5,445 nucleotides of DNA, taken from the NCBI GenBank assembly GCA_955651735.1, contig CATPAM010000459.1:1-5445 (forward strand). The letters run 5' to 3'. The notes beneath the pieces are model-generated. The model saw only the letters and a program-made list of their open reading frames with translations. It was not told where the DNA came from and searched no databases. The number at the start of each line of letters is the position of its first letter. Positions within the stretch are counted from its first letter, which is position 1. The position numbers and the translations under genes were made by a program. Positions 1 to 5,124 of the stretch are shown here, in pieces. The stretch is from Candidatus Acidiferrales bacterium. Lineage in GTDB: Bacteria > Acidobacteriota > Terriglobia > Acidiferrales > UBA7541.

Positions 1-571
1 AAAATCCCGCCGTGGCCCACGTCAAAATTTGTGCCCCCAGGGCTATCAACATCTGCGCTTCCGCTGCTAACTCGCCAATCAGCGCCACTGGCGCCCGCGT
101 CAGCGCCAGCTCCAATCCCAAGTAGCAAAAGCACAGGCACTTCATCGCCGCATACAATCCGCGGCTCCAGCGCGAAGCCACCAGCGCGCGCCCCCACCAC
201 GTGTGCAGCATCGCATTCGCACCCCATCCCGAGTGCCCCGCGTGCCTGGCCAACCCGCGCAAAAAATCCGTGGCCGCCCCGCGCGCAAAGAAAAACACCG
301 GCAGCCACAGGGACACCATTCCCACCACCGCAAAGTAAGTGAAGTACACGTTCTCGATCATGCGGTCGCCCAGGATGTCGATCTGCGCTCCCATCGGCGT
401 GGCCAGCTTCTTCGTCCGCGCGATGTGACCGTCGAGCGCATCCAGTGCGATCGACGCCACCGTCAGCCCCACCGCCGCCAGATTCGCCCACGCACCGCGC
501 CCGAACAAGCTCACCGCTGCAAATCCCACCAGCACCCGCAACAGCGTCACTTTGTTCGGCGTCCACTTCAC
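1..571 (-). CDS. CDP-alcohol phosphatidyltransferase family protein (C-terminus cut by window edge)
   Basis: An integral membrane enzyme that transfers a phosphatidyl group from a CDP-linked lipid to an alcohol acceptor, releasing CMP, as in phospholipid head-group synthesis. The reading frame gives 190 residues before the left edge. The family signature D-x2-D-G-x2-A-R-x8-G-x3-D-x3-D is complete: DALDGHIAR at residues 44-52, G61, D65 and D69, which are the metal- and CDP-binding residues. The N-terminus (TPNKVTLLRVL) matches the usual start of the family, and hydrophobic segments lie on both sides of the motif. I chose the GTG at 571-569. The frame is open up to a stop at 655-653, but I see no ATG in that stretch and only a weak GGA upstream as ribosome binding site. 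The acceptor (glycerol phosphate, inositol phosphate or other) cannot be read from the motif, so I give no symbol. The family call is firm; the exact start is less so. Confidence 0.9.
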   Translation of the reverse strand, partial: MKWTPNKVTLLRVLVGFAAVSLFGRGAWANLAAVGLTVASIALDALDGHIARTKKLATPMGAQIDILGDRMIENVYFTYFAVVGMVSLWLPVFFFARGAATDFLRGLARHAGHSGWGANAMLHTWWGRALVASRWSRGLYAAMKCLCFCYLGLELALTRAPVALIGELAAEAQMLIALGAQILTWATAGF

Positions 572-1105
572 GCGTATTTCCGTGGTGCAGCTTTTTCTGG
601 CCGTTTTCCTACGATAGCGGAGGAATGCAACCGTGCTGCCAATACCGTCCTGCTAAGCCCATTATTTCCCGGGCCTTATGGATGGCCTTTTCTGGTTGCA
701 CCTCCGCCCCCGCCAGCCAAATCCCTCATCTGTCGGCGATTCGCTACCGCACACGGCTCCCATACGTCCAAACAAGTGCTGCGCTTTTGGAATAATCTGG
801 CCGCCCATCCAGGTCATCTCCTAGGCGGCCTCTTCAGGCGGGCGGCCTGCCGAAAGGCCGCGAATCGGCGACCGCCACCGCAAGCACTCACGCACTTTGT
901 GGGACAATAGGAAGTTGCGCGCCTAGTGCGGCACCGCATATAGTGCGCCGCGATGTTCGTGTTTCCTTTGTAGAAACGCAGGACGCCGCGCTCGCTCGAA
1001 GCAAATTCAAGTGGAGCAGCGAATCCGAAAACGCAGGGCTAACGTAAAGATGAATGTAGCGCGGACGCGAATCGGAACTCTATTGCACGCAAGGACCGAT
1101 AACGA
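572..1105. other. Divergent intergenic region without a convincing gene
   Basis: About 530 bases separate the leftward CDP-alcohol phosphatidyltransferase from the rightward ccdA-like gene. The longer open frames here continue from the antisense side of the leftward gene, have no recognisable domain and are rich in Arg, Pro and Ser, as expected for shadow frames. What I can see is a cluster of GC-rich inverted repeats at 799-861, a small GTTTC/GAAAC hairpin at 961-977, and a 19-codon ORF at 1050-1109. Promoters for the two divergent genes should lie here, but I find no pair of boxes good enough to name. Confidence 0.6.
799..861. repeat. Cluster of mutually complementary GGCGGCC elements (competing hairpins)
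   Basis: Four short GC-rich elements can pair in more than one way: GGCCGCC at 799-805, GGCGGCC at 824-830, GCGGCCT at 842-848 and AGGCCGC at 855-861. The first pairs perfectly with the second (7 bp, 18-base loop). The third pairs perfectly with the fourth (7 bp, 6-base loop). The second, extended to GCGGCCT at 825-831, can pair with the fourth instead. GGCGGCCT also occurs twice as a direct repeat (824 and 841). No T-run follows on either strand, so this is not a normal intrinsic terminator. It could be an RNA structure, a protein site or a decayed repeat; the function is unknown. Confidence 0.45.
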
Positions 1106-1109
1106 ATGA
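1050..1109 (+). CDS. Possible 19-codon leader ORF coupled to the ccdA-like gene
   Basis: An ATG at 1050 opens a 19-residue frame (begins MNVARTRIG) ending at TGA 1107-1109, which overlaps the ATG of the next gene in an ATGA arrangement. Such overlaps often couple translation, so this could be a leader peptide. Against it, no good Shine-Dalgarno precedes the ATG and an ORF of this size arises easily by chance. There is no sequence motif to assign a role. Confidence 0.2.
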   Translation: MNVARTRIGTLLHARTDNE

Positions 1110-2002
1110 CCGATGTCTCACTTCTGGGAGCGTTCCTGGCCGGCCTGGTCTCTTTCCTCTCTCCCTGCGTCCTTCCTCTCGTTCCCGGCTACATCTCCAT
1201 GCTCTCCGGCATCGGTATGGAGCAGCTTCGCCAGGGCCAACCGCCCCGTGCCGGACTCTTCGCCTCCTCACTCGCGTTCGTCACCGGTTTCTCGGTGGTG
1301 TTCATTTCCTTCGGCGCCTCGGCCAGCGCCGTCGGAACGTTTCTTCGCCAAAATCGCTCCTTGCTCGCCCCCATCGCCGGCGCGCTAATTCTTCTCTTCG
1401 GCCTGCACCTTCTCGGCATTCTCATCAAGCTGACAGTCCGCACCGGCCTCATTCTCGGTGGCGTGCTCGCGCTTCTTGGCGTCGTCGCGCTTCTGCGCGG
1501 TGGCCCGCTCGTCGCTGGCCTCGGCTACGTCCATTTCTTCTCGCTCTCGCTGATTGGCTTCTTCGGTCCGGCCATGACGCGCTGGCTCAATCGCGACGTC
1601 CGCCTCCGCACCACTAGCACGCAGCCCGGCATCTGGAGCGGGTTCCTCCTCGGCTTCGCTTTCGCCTTTGGTTGGACGCCCTGCATCGGACCAATTCTAG
1701 CCACCGTGCTCGCGCTCGCCGCGGCCAGCGACACTATCGCCCGCGGTGTTCTCCTTCTCGCCGTGTACTCTGCAGGCCTGGCCGTTCCCTTTCTGCTCAC
1801 CGCCCTGGGCATCGGCCAATTCCTGCGCTTCTACCAACGCTTCCGAAAGCATCTCCACGCCGTCGAACTCTTCAGCGGTGCTCTGCTTCTTTTTGTCGGC
1901 GGCCTGGTCTTCACCAACCGCCTGACGTGGATGGCCGGCAAGCTTGGCTTTCTCAACAGCATCGTTTTGTGGCTTGAGAAATCTTTGACCGGTGCGAAAT
2001 GA
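1106..2002 (+). CDS. CcdA/DsbD-beta family transmembrane electron transporter
   Basis: A polytopic membrane protein expected to pass electrons from cytoplasmic thioredoxin across the membrane to extracytoplasmic thiol proteins, as CcdA does in cytochrome c maturation and DsbD-beta in disulfide reduction. The 298-residue product has both redox cysteine motifs: SPCVLPLVPGY with C21 in the first membrane helix and FGWTPCIGPIL with C193. Other family-typical stretches are the hydrophobic segment GFSVVFISFGA (61-71) and FGLHLLG (98-104). CcdA proteins are usually about 220-240 residues. The excess here lies mostly between residues 107 and 165, with two additional hydrophobic stretches (about 111-130 and 139-155), so about eight membrane segments are likely. 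ATG 1106 is preceded by AAGGA at 1091-1095. The thioredoxin gene follows closely, and a DsbD-alpha gene lies two genes further on, consistent with one redox relay. Confidence 0.92.
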   Translation: MTDVSLLGAFLAGLVSFLSPCVLPLVPGYISMLSGIGMEQLRQGQPPRAGLFASSLAFVTGFSVVFISFGASASAVGTFLRQNRSLLAPIAGALILLFGLHLLGILIKLTVRTGLILGGVLALLGVVALLRGGPLVAGLGYVHFFSLSLIGFFGPAMTRWLNRDVRLRTTSTQPGIWSGFLLGFAFAFGWTPCIGPILATVLALAAASDTIARGVLLLAVYSAGLAVPFLLTALGIGQFLRFYQRFRKHLHAVELFSGALLLFVGGLVFTNRLTWMAGKLGFLNSIVLWLEKSLTGAK

Positions 2003-2013
2003 GCCGTTCAGTT

Positions 2014-2067
2014 TTGCCGTGTTCGCCAAGCTGGGAGATAATATTTTCGTTACCTGGATCTGGAGGA
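2014..2067 (+). promoter_or_regulatory. Sigma70-type promoter and Shine-Dalgarno for the TlpA-like gene
   Basis: TTGCCG at 2014-2019 and GATAAT at 2037-2042 are separated by exactly 17 bases, matching 4 of 6 and 5 of 6 positions of the sigma70 consensus. The predicted transcript would start near 2049. A strong Shine-Dalgarno, GGAGGA at 2062-2067, then sits 8 bases before the TTG at 2076. Together these suggest the thioredoxin gene can be transcribed on its own, even though it lies close behind the ccdA-like gene. Confidence 0.45.
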
Positions 2068-2075
2068 GTATTACG

Positions 2076-2636
2076 TTGAGGAAATCTTCGCTGGTCATCA
2101 TTGCGGTTGTCGCCGTCATCGTCGCCACGTATCTCGCCGACCGCGCCACGCGCCAGCCCCGGAACAGCGTCGCAAAAGTTACCCTTAGCAATGCTGCTGC
2201 AAAGCCCGCCCCTGATGTCACTCTAAGGGATCTCGACGGCAAAGACCTCTCCCTCGCGCAATATAAAGGCAAGGTAGTGCTGGTCAATTTTTGGGCCACT
2301 TGGTGCGAGCCCTGTCAGGTCGAAATTCCCTGGCTCATTGAAATGCAGCAAAAGTACGCTGCCAGAGGCTTCACCGTCCTCGGCATCGCCATGGACGAAG
2401 AAGGCGCCAGCGTGGTGACTCCATGGGTGCAAAAAGAGCGCTTCGACGTCAACGGCTCCAAGTCCCAGATGAACTATCCGATCGTTATCGGCGACGCCGC
2501 CGCAGCCGACAAATTCGGCGGCCTGCTCGGTTATCCCACCAGCGTTCTCATCAGCCGCGACGGCAAAGTCGTCAAGCGCATCACCGGAATCATCAGCTAC
2601 GACGAAATCTCCAGATCCATCGAGTCTCAGCTGTGA
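2076..2636 (+). CDS. Membrane-anchored TlpA/ResA-like thiol-disulfide oxidoreductase
   Basis: A thioredoxin-fold protein facing the extracytoplasmic side, likely to take electrons from the CcdA-like protein encoded just upstream and reduce targets such as the CXXCH cysteines of apocytochrome c. From the TTG start it has 186 residues: an N-terminal membrane anchor (about 6-21), a linker, then an AhpC-TSA/Redoxin-type thioredoxin domain (about 44-186). Key marks are P46-D47, the FWATW lead-in, active site W76-C77-E78-P79-C80, and the cis-proline P154 in GYPTS followed by the usual strand and D-G-K turn. I prefer TTG 2076 because GGAGGA lies 8 bases upstream and the anchor then starts at the N-terminus. 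A GTG at 1992 would add 28 residues, overlap the ccdA-like gene and lack a good ribosome site. The precise substrate is inferred. Confidence 0.9.
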   Translation: MRKSSLVIIAVVAVIVATYLADRATRQPRNSVAKVTLSNAAAKPAPDVTLRDLDGKDLSLAQYKGKVVLVNFWATWCEPCQVEIPWLIEMQQKYAARGFTVLGIAMDEEGASVVTPWVQKERFDVNGSKSQMNYPIVIGDAAAADKFGGLLGYPTSVLISRDGKVVKRITGIISYDEISRSIESQL

Positions 2637-2726
2637 TGCGTCGCCCGACCGAGGAATCTCTCTACGATGCACGATTCGTTTTCAGCCTTTGTTGCTCTCG
2701 ATAAGTCGCTCGTGTACGCTCAAACC

Positions 2727-3059
2727 ATGCTCGATGAAAAAGACTTCCAAAGAAAAGCCGACGCTGCCTTCGACGATCTCAAACGCCGGTTGTTGACGCT
2801 CGGCGACGAACACGGCTTCGACGTGGAAGGCCAAAGCGGCAAGCTCGAAGTCATCTTCGAAGAACCCGAGGAAGCCAAATTCGTCGTGTCGCCGAACACT
2901 CCCGTTCGCGAAATCTGGATCTCCGCTCTCTCCACCAGCTTCAAACTAGGCTGGTCCGATTCCAAAAACGCCTTCATCCTCGAGAAAACCGGCGAAAACC
3001 TTTTCGACGTCATGAGTCGCGTGGTCTCTCAGCAACTCGGCACCCAGGTGAAATTGTGA
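2727..3059 (+). CDS. cyaY: Frataxin-like iron-binding protein CyaY
   Basis: A small cytoplasmic frataxin homologue of 110 residues. Frataxins bind iron and modulate the cysteine desulfurase/scaffold complex that builds Fe-S clusters. The sequence follows the frataxin layout: an acidic first helix (MLDEKDFQRKADAAFDDL), a beta-sheet with KLEVIFEEP and KFVVSPN, the conserved P-x3-IWIS strand (PVREIWIS), then a FKLGW-like strand and a closing helix after GENLF. Its N-terminus aligns almost residue for residue with E. coli CyaY (MNDSEFHRLAD), which is why I chose ATG 2727. However, an in-frame ATG at 2667 has a GAGGA at 2651-2655 and would add 20 residues not typical of the family; 2727 has no clear ribosome site. 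The gene ends by a 4-base overlap with the DsbD-alpha-like gene, so the two are probably translated together. Confidence 0.85.
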   Translation: MLDEKDFQRKADAAFDDLKRRLLTLGDEHGFDVEGQSGKLEVIFEEPEEAKFVVSPNTPVREIWISALSTSFKLGWSDSKNAFILEKTGENLFDVMSRVVSQQLGTQVKL

Positions 3060-3607
3060 AGCCCGCCGTCGCCGTTGCCATCAGCGCTCTGCTTCTAGTC
3101 ATCGTCTCCGCCCTGCCGTCTGCTCACCCGCAAATCCCGTCCGGCCGCGAAGTGGTCGCTCCCTCCGCATATGTTTCTCTCGAACCCGTCGGACGCGGCG
3201 GCTCCTTCCAACTCGCCGTCGTGCTCAAAATTCGCCCAGGGTTCCATATTAATGCCCGCAAGCCTTCCGCCGAGTACCTCATCCCCACCGATCTCCACGC
3301 CAACCTCCCCGCCGGCTTCAAATCCGTCGGCGAAATCTGCTACCCCAAAGGAGAGCTTAAAACTTTCGCCTTTTCTAAAACTCCGCTAAACGTGTATCAG
3401 GACAAAGTCGTTCTCCGCGTGCCGCTCGCCGCGCAATCCGACGCCCCACTAGGCGCCCAACACATCCCCCTCAAGCTGCGCTACCAGGCCTGCAGCAACG
3501 AAGTCTGCCTCCCGCCCGCCACCCTCGATGTCGATGCCCCGGTCACCGTCGCGGCAAGCGCCGCCACTTCCCGCCCAGCCCATCCGGAGCTCTTCCCCAC
3601 CCAATAG
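3056..3607 (+). CDS. DsbD N-terminal (alpha) domain-like protein, exported
   Basis: A stand-alone secreted protein of 183 residues resembling the N-terminal Ig-like domain of DsbD, which delivers electrons to oxidised periplasmic proteins. An N-terminal hydrophobic stretch (about 4-20) ending in ALPSAHPQ looks like a signal peptide. The domain then shows the family marks PGFHINARKP (61-70), YPKGE (96-100), VYQDKV (113-118) and LRYQACSNEVCLPP (141-154), with the redox pair C146 and C151. E. coli DsbD has five residues between this pair; here there are four, a spacing I believe is common in shorter homologues. C95 is an additional cysteine. GTG 3056 overlaps the cyaY stop as GTGA, and AGG at 3046-3048 sits 7 bases upstream. 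With the CcdA-like and TlpA-like genes nearby, all three DsbD modules are encoded separately. The C-terminal tail, Ala/Pro-rich, is probably disordered. Confidence 0.85.
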   Translation: MKPAVAVAISALLLVIVSALPSAHPQIPSGREVVAPSAYVSLEPVGRGGSFQLAVVLKIRPGFHINARKPSAEYLIPTDLHANLPAGFKSVGEICYPKGELKTFAFSKTPLNVYQDKVVLRVPLAAQSDAPLGAQHIPLKLRYQACSNEVCLPPATLDVDAPVTVAASAATSRPAHPELFPTQ

Positions 3608-3653
3608 CATCTTTAATTTAGAATCCGAACTCTCATCTCGGAGGAGCCACGCC

Positions 3654-4008
3654 ATGCCCGACCGTCTCGACGATTTCCAGAAATTTCGCGCCGACCTCAA
3701 CGAAGAAATCCTGGCCTGCGGCCACCTTGGCATAAAAGCGCTTCTTCGCTCTCGACCATCAAGCCTACGAGCCCGGCGCTCTCGGCAACAAGACCAAGGA
3801 ACTCCTCGGCTTGGTCGCCTCCGCCGTCCTGCGCTGCGACGATTGCATCACCTACCATCTCGTGCGCTGCGGCGAAGAAGGCTGGAAGCGCGAAGAGGTC
3901 ATCGACGCCCTCAACGTCGCCCTGATCGTCGGCGGCTCCATCACCATCCCGCACGTGCGCCGCGCCTTCGCCCGCATGCGCGAAATCGACGCTCTTAAAA
4001 ACTCCTAA
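3654..4008 (+). pseudogene. AhpD-like / carboxymuconolactone decarboxylase family gene, broken by a +1 frameshift
   Basis: Joining two frames restores a 117-residue single-domain protein of the AhpD-like family, alpha-helical and often a thiol peroxidase or peroxidase reductase. Frame one runs from ATG 3654 to the AAA at 3735-3737 (28 residues, ending GHLGIK); skipping G3738 continues in the second frame as RFFALDHQAY and on to the stop at 4006-4008. The AhpD-type site is intact after repair: E49, C61-D-D-C64 and H68, spaced like Glu118, Cys130, Cys133 and His137 of M. tuberculosis AhpD. GGAGGAG at 3640-3646, 7 bases before the ATG, is a near-perfect ribosome site, and an AT-rich TTTAAT/TAGAAT stretch at 3612-3624 could hold a -10 box. 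Without the shift, frame one continues as an Arg-rich non-family tail to 3998. The cause could be sequence error, real mutation or recoding. A stop codon (TAA 3733-3735) closes the second frame just upstream. Confidence 0.85.
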
Positions 4009-4078
4009 CCTCGACGAATTGATTTTGCTTTTCCAGCGCGCAATGCTAAAACATTACACGCCCCCAGAACGCACGGTA

Positions 4079-4723
4079 ATGAGCACGACCTCAACCCCAG
4101 TCGCTTCCCCGCAGGAACCCGCCGCCGCCCGGCTCCGCAACTTCGGCCTCGCTGCCCTCTTTGCGCTCGTGCTGCTCCTGCCCAAGCTCCTGAATCTTCG
4201 CCGCGATCGGCGCAGTTGGCTCGCCTTCCGCATCCTGCTCGCCGTCGCCGGAGCTTCTCTGGTTGTCCTGCCACTCAGCTTATGGAACAGCTGGCACGCC
4301 GCCATCGCCGGCCTGGCCATGTTTCTCACCGGCATTTTGCTACCCGAGGCGAGGCCCGACACTACTTTGGCCGACACCGCCGCGCGTCTCGGCGCACTTG
4401 TGATCGTCAATGGCGGCAGCTATCAACTGGAAGACGCGCCGCCCTCCGCCGTGCAGCTCTTCGTTTGTCCCGAACGTATCTGGGCTCTCGATTCTCACCA
4501 GCATCCACTCTTGGTCATTCCCACAGCGCAAATTTCCTCCGCCAGCGCCGCGGGGTCCGCTGGTGACTGGATCGTTCGCGTTCGTTGGGCTGAGCACACC
4601 GCCGACTTCCACTATCGCGGTATTTTCGCCGAGCATCTGGCCCGCGTAGCCGAATCCACATTGCGCAGCGTCATTCACACGCCGCTGCCGGTTCTTCCGC
4701 AAAAACGCGCCGCTACTGCCTGA
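4079..4723 (+). CDS. Membrane protein of unknown function with C-terminal beta-rich domain
   Basis: I do not recognise this family. From ATG 4079 it has 214 residues: a polar, Pro/Ala-rich N-terminus (1-20), three hydrophobic segments (about 22-40, 47-68 and 71-89) and a soluble part (about 95-205). The RRDRR between the first two segments suggests a cytoplasmic loop. The soluble part alternates hydrophobic strands (VQLFVCPERIWAL, HPLLVIPTAQIS, WIVRVRW, TADFHYR) and closes with a helix (EHLARVAESTLRSV). That pattern resembles bacterial PH-like domains, but this is inference from layout only. Starts at TTG 4019 or ATG 4043 are possible and would add 20 or 12 residues; none has a good Shine-Dalgarno. 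A weak promoter-like pair, TTGCTT at 4025-4030 and TAAAAC at 4047-4052, would place the transcript start before 4079 and favours that start. Confidence 0.7.
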   Translation: MSTTSTPVASPQEPAAARLRNFGLAALFALVLLLPKLLNLRRDRRSWLAFRILLAVAGASLVVLPLSLWNSWHAAIAGLAMFLTGILLPEARPDTTLADTAARLGALVIVNGGSYQLEDAPPSAVQLFVCPERIWALDSHQHPLLVIPTAQISSASAAGSAGDWIVRVRWAEHTADFHYRGIFAEHLARVAESTLRSVIHTPLPVLPQKRAATA

Positions 4724-4735
4724 GTTGGCCGCACA

Positions 4736-4767
4736 TGCCTTTGCGCAGGCCCGATCTCTTCAGATCG
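4736..4767 (+). terminator. Two small tandem hairpins after the membrane-protein gene
   Basis: Just after the stop at 4723, GCCT/AGGC (4737-4740 with 4747-4750) forms a short stem. CGATCT/AGATCG (4752-4757 with 4762-4767) forms a perfect 6-bp stem with a CTTC loop. There is no T-run after either, so this would at most be a weak or factor-dependent end of transcription. Confidence 0.22.
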
Positions 4768-4779
4768 AAACTTTCCACT

Positions 4780-4808
4780 ACAAACACCCCTGCATTTCCG
4801 CTGTTTGT
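4780..4808. repeat. 7-bp inverted repeat upstream of the small helical gene
   Basis: ACAAACA at 4780-4786 and TGTTTGT at 4802-4808 are perfect inverted copies separated by 15 bases. They lie immediately before an AT-rich CAAAATATAAG stretch (4811-4821) and the ATG at 4823. The position would suit an operator, but a 7-bp match of this kind can occur by chance. Confidence 0.25.
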
Positions 4809-4822
4809 GTCAAAATATAAGT

Positions 4823-5068
4823 ATGGCGAGAGGCTGGGAAAGCAAAGACGTAGAAGCTCAGGTCGAATCCAGGGAAGTCGCCAAGCCGTCATCGGAACGC
4901 GACCCAAAGAGTGCTGAGCACCAACTCCGCGAGCAGAACATCCAGCAATTGCAGCTCTCGCGCACCCGCATCGCCAACGACCTCGCCACCGCCACCCACC
5001 CCAATCACCGCAAATCCCTCGAAGCCGCCCTCGCTCATCTCGACAAAAAAATCGCCGACCTCTCCTAG
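4823..5068 (+). CDS. Small conserved-looking helical protein of unknown function
   Basis: An 81-residue, hydrophilic, probably cytoplasmic protein. It starts MARGWESKDVEAQVE and has a charged middle part (KPSSERDPKSAEHQ). From about residue 32 to the end it looks like a helical hairpin: a Gln/Leu-rich helix (LREQNIQQLQLSRTRIANDL), a turn at THPNHR, and a second helix (LEAALAHLDKKIADL). No signal peptide, membrane segment or catalytic motif is visible. The codon use and the clean amphipathic pattern favour a real gene. I chose ATG 4823 over ATG 4805, whose extra residues (MCQNIS) read through the AT-rich CAAAATATAAG stretch. No Shine-Dalgarno precedes 4823. I do not assign a function. Confidence 0.65.
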   Translation: MARGWESKDVEAQVESREVAKPSSERDPKSAEHQLREQNIQQLQLSRTRIANDLATATHPNHRKSLEAALAHLDKKIADLS

Positions 5069-5071
5069 TCT

Positions 5072-5112
5072 TCTCCGTGGTCTCCGTGCGCCGGTCTCTG
5101 TGCCCTCTGTGT
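5072..5112. repeat. Four CTCYGTG units between convergent genes
   Basis: CTCCGTG occurs at 5073-5079 and 5082-5088, and CTCTGTG at 5096-5102 and 5105-5111. The units form two pairs, each with a 9-base period. The run lies in the short gap between the stop codons of two convergent genes and is followed by GTTAGGTTTTTCTC. From memory, similar CTCTGTG-type intergenic repeats are scattered in Acidobacteriota and some other genomes. No transposase or clear terminator hairpin accompanies them. Confidence 0.45.
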
Positions 5113-5124
5113 TAGGTTTTTCTC

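Noticed and set aside
626..795. 56-codon frame from ATG 626 with GGAGGA just upstream and a lipobox-like FSGC
   Set aside because: GGAGGA abuts the ATG with no spacer, there is no proper signal-peptide core before the cysteine, and the rest has no recognisable fold.
203..910. Long rightward open frame across the phosphatidyltransferase gene and the gap
   Set aside because: It is antisense to a gene with a complete catalytic motif, is rich in Arg, His and Pro, and has no recognisable domain.
961..977. GTTTC/GAAAC hairpin as a terminator or operator
   Set aside because: The perfect stem is only five base pairs, with no T-run and no gene end nearby.
1697..2299. Leftward 200-codon frame antisense to the CcdA-like and TlpA-like genes
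   Set aside because: Both sense genes have clear active-site motifs; the antisense protein matches nothing and spans their junction.
2636..2704. 22-codon ORF starting in a TGATG overlap with the TlpA-like stop
   Set aside because: The overlap is attractive, but the frame is not that of cyaY, ends quickly and shows no feature of its own.
3528..3998. Uninterrupted rightward frame over the end of the DsbD-alpha gene and the AhpD-like gene
   Set aside because: Only its residues from ATG 3654 to 3737 resemble a real protein; the part before is a shadow of the DsbD-alpha gene and the part after is an Arg-rich off-frame tail.
4005..4410. Leftward open frames opposite the membrane-protein gene
   Set aside because: They are Arg/Gly/Ala-rich antisense shadows with no domain, while the rightward frame has membrane segments and a plausible fold.
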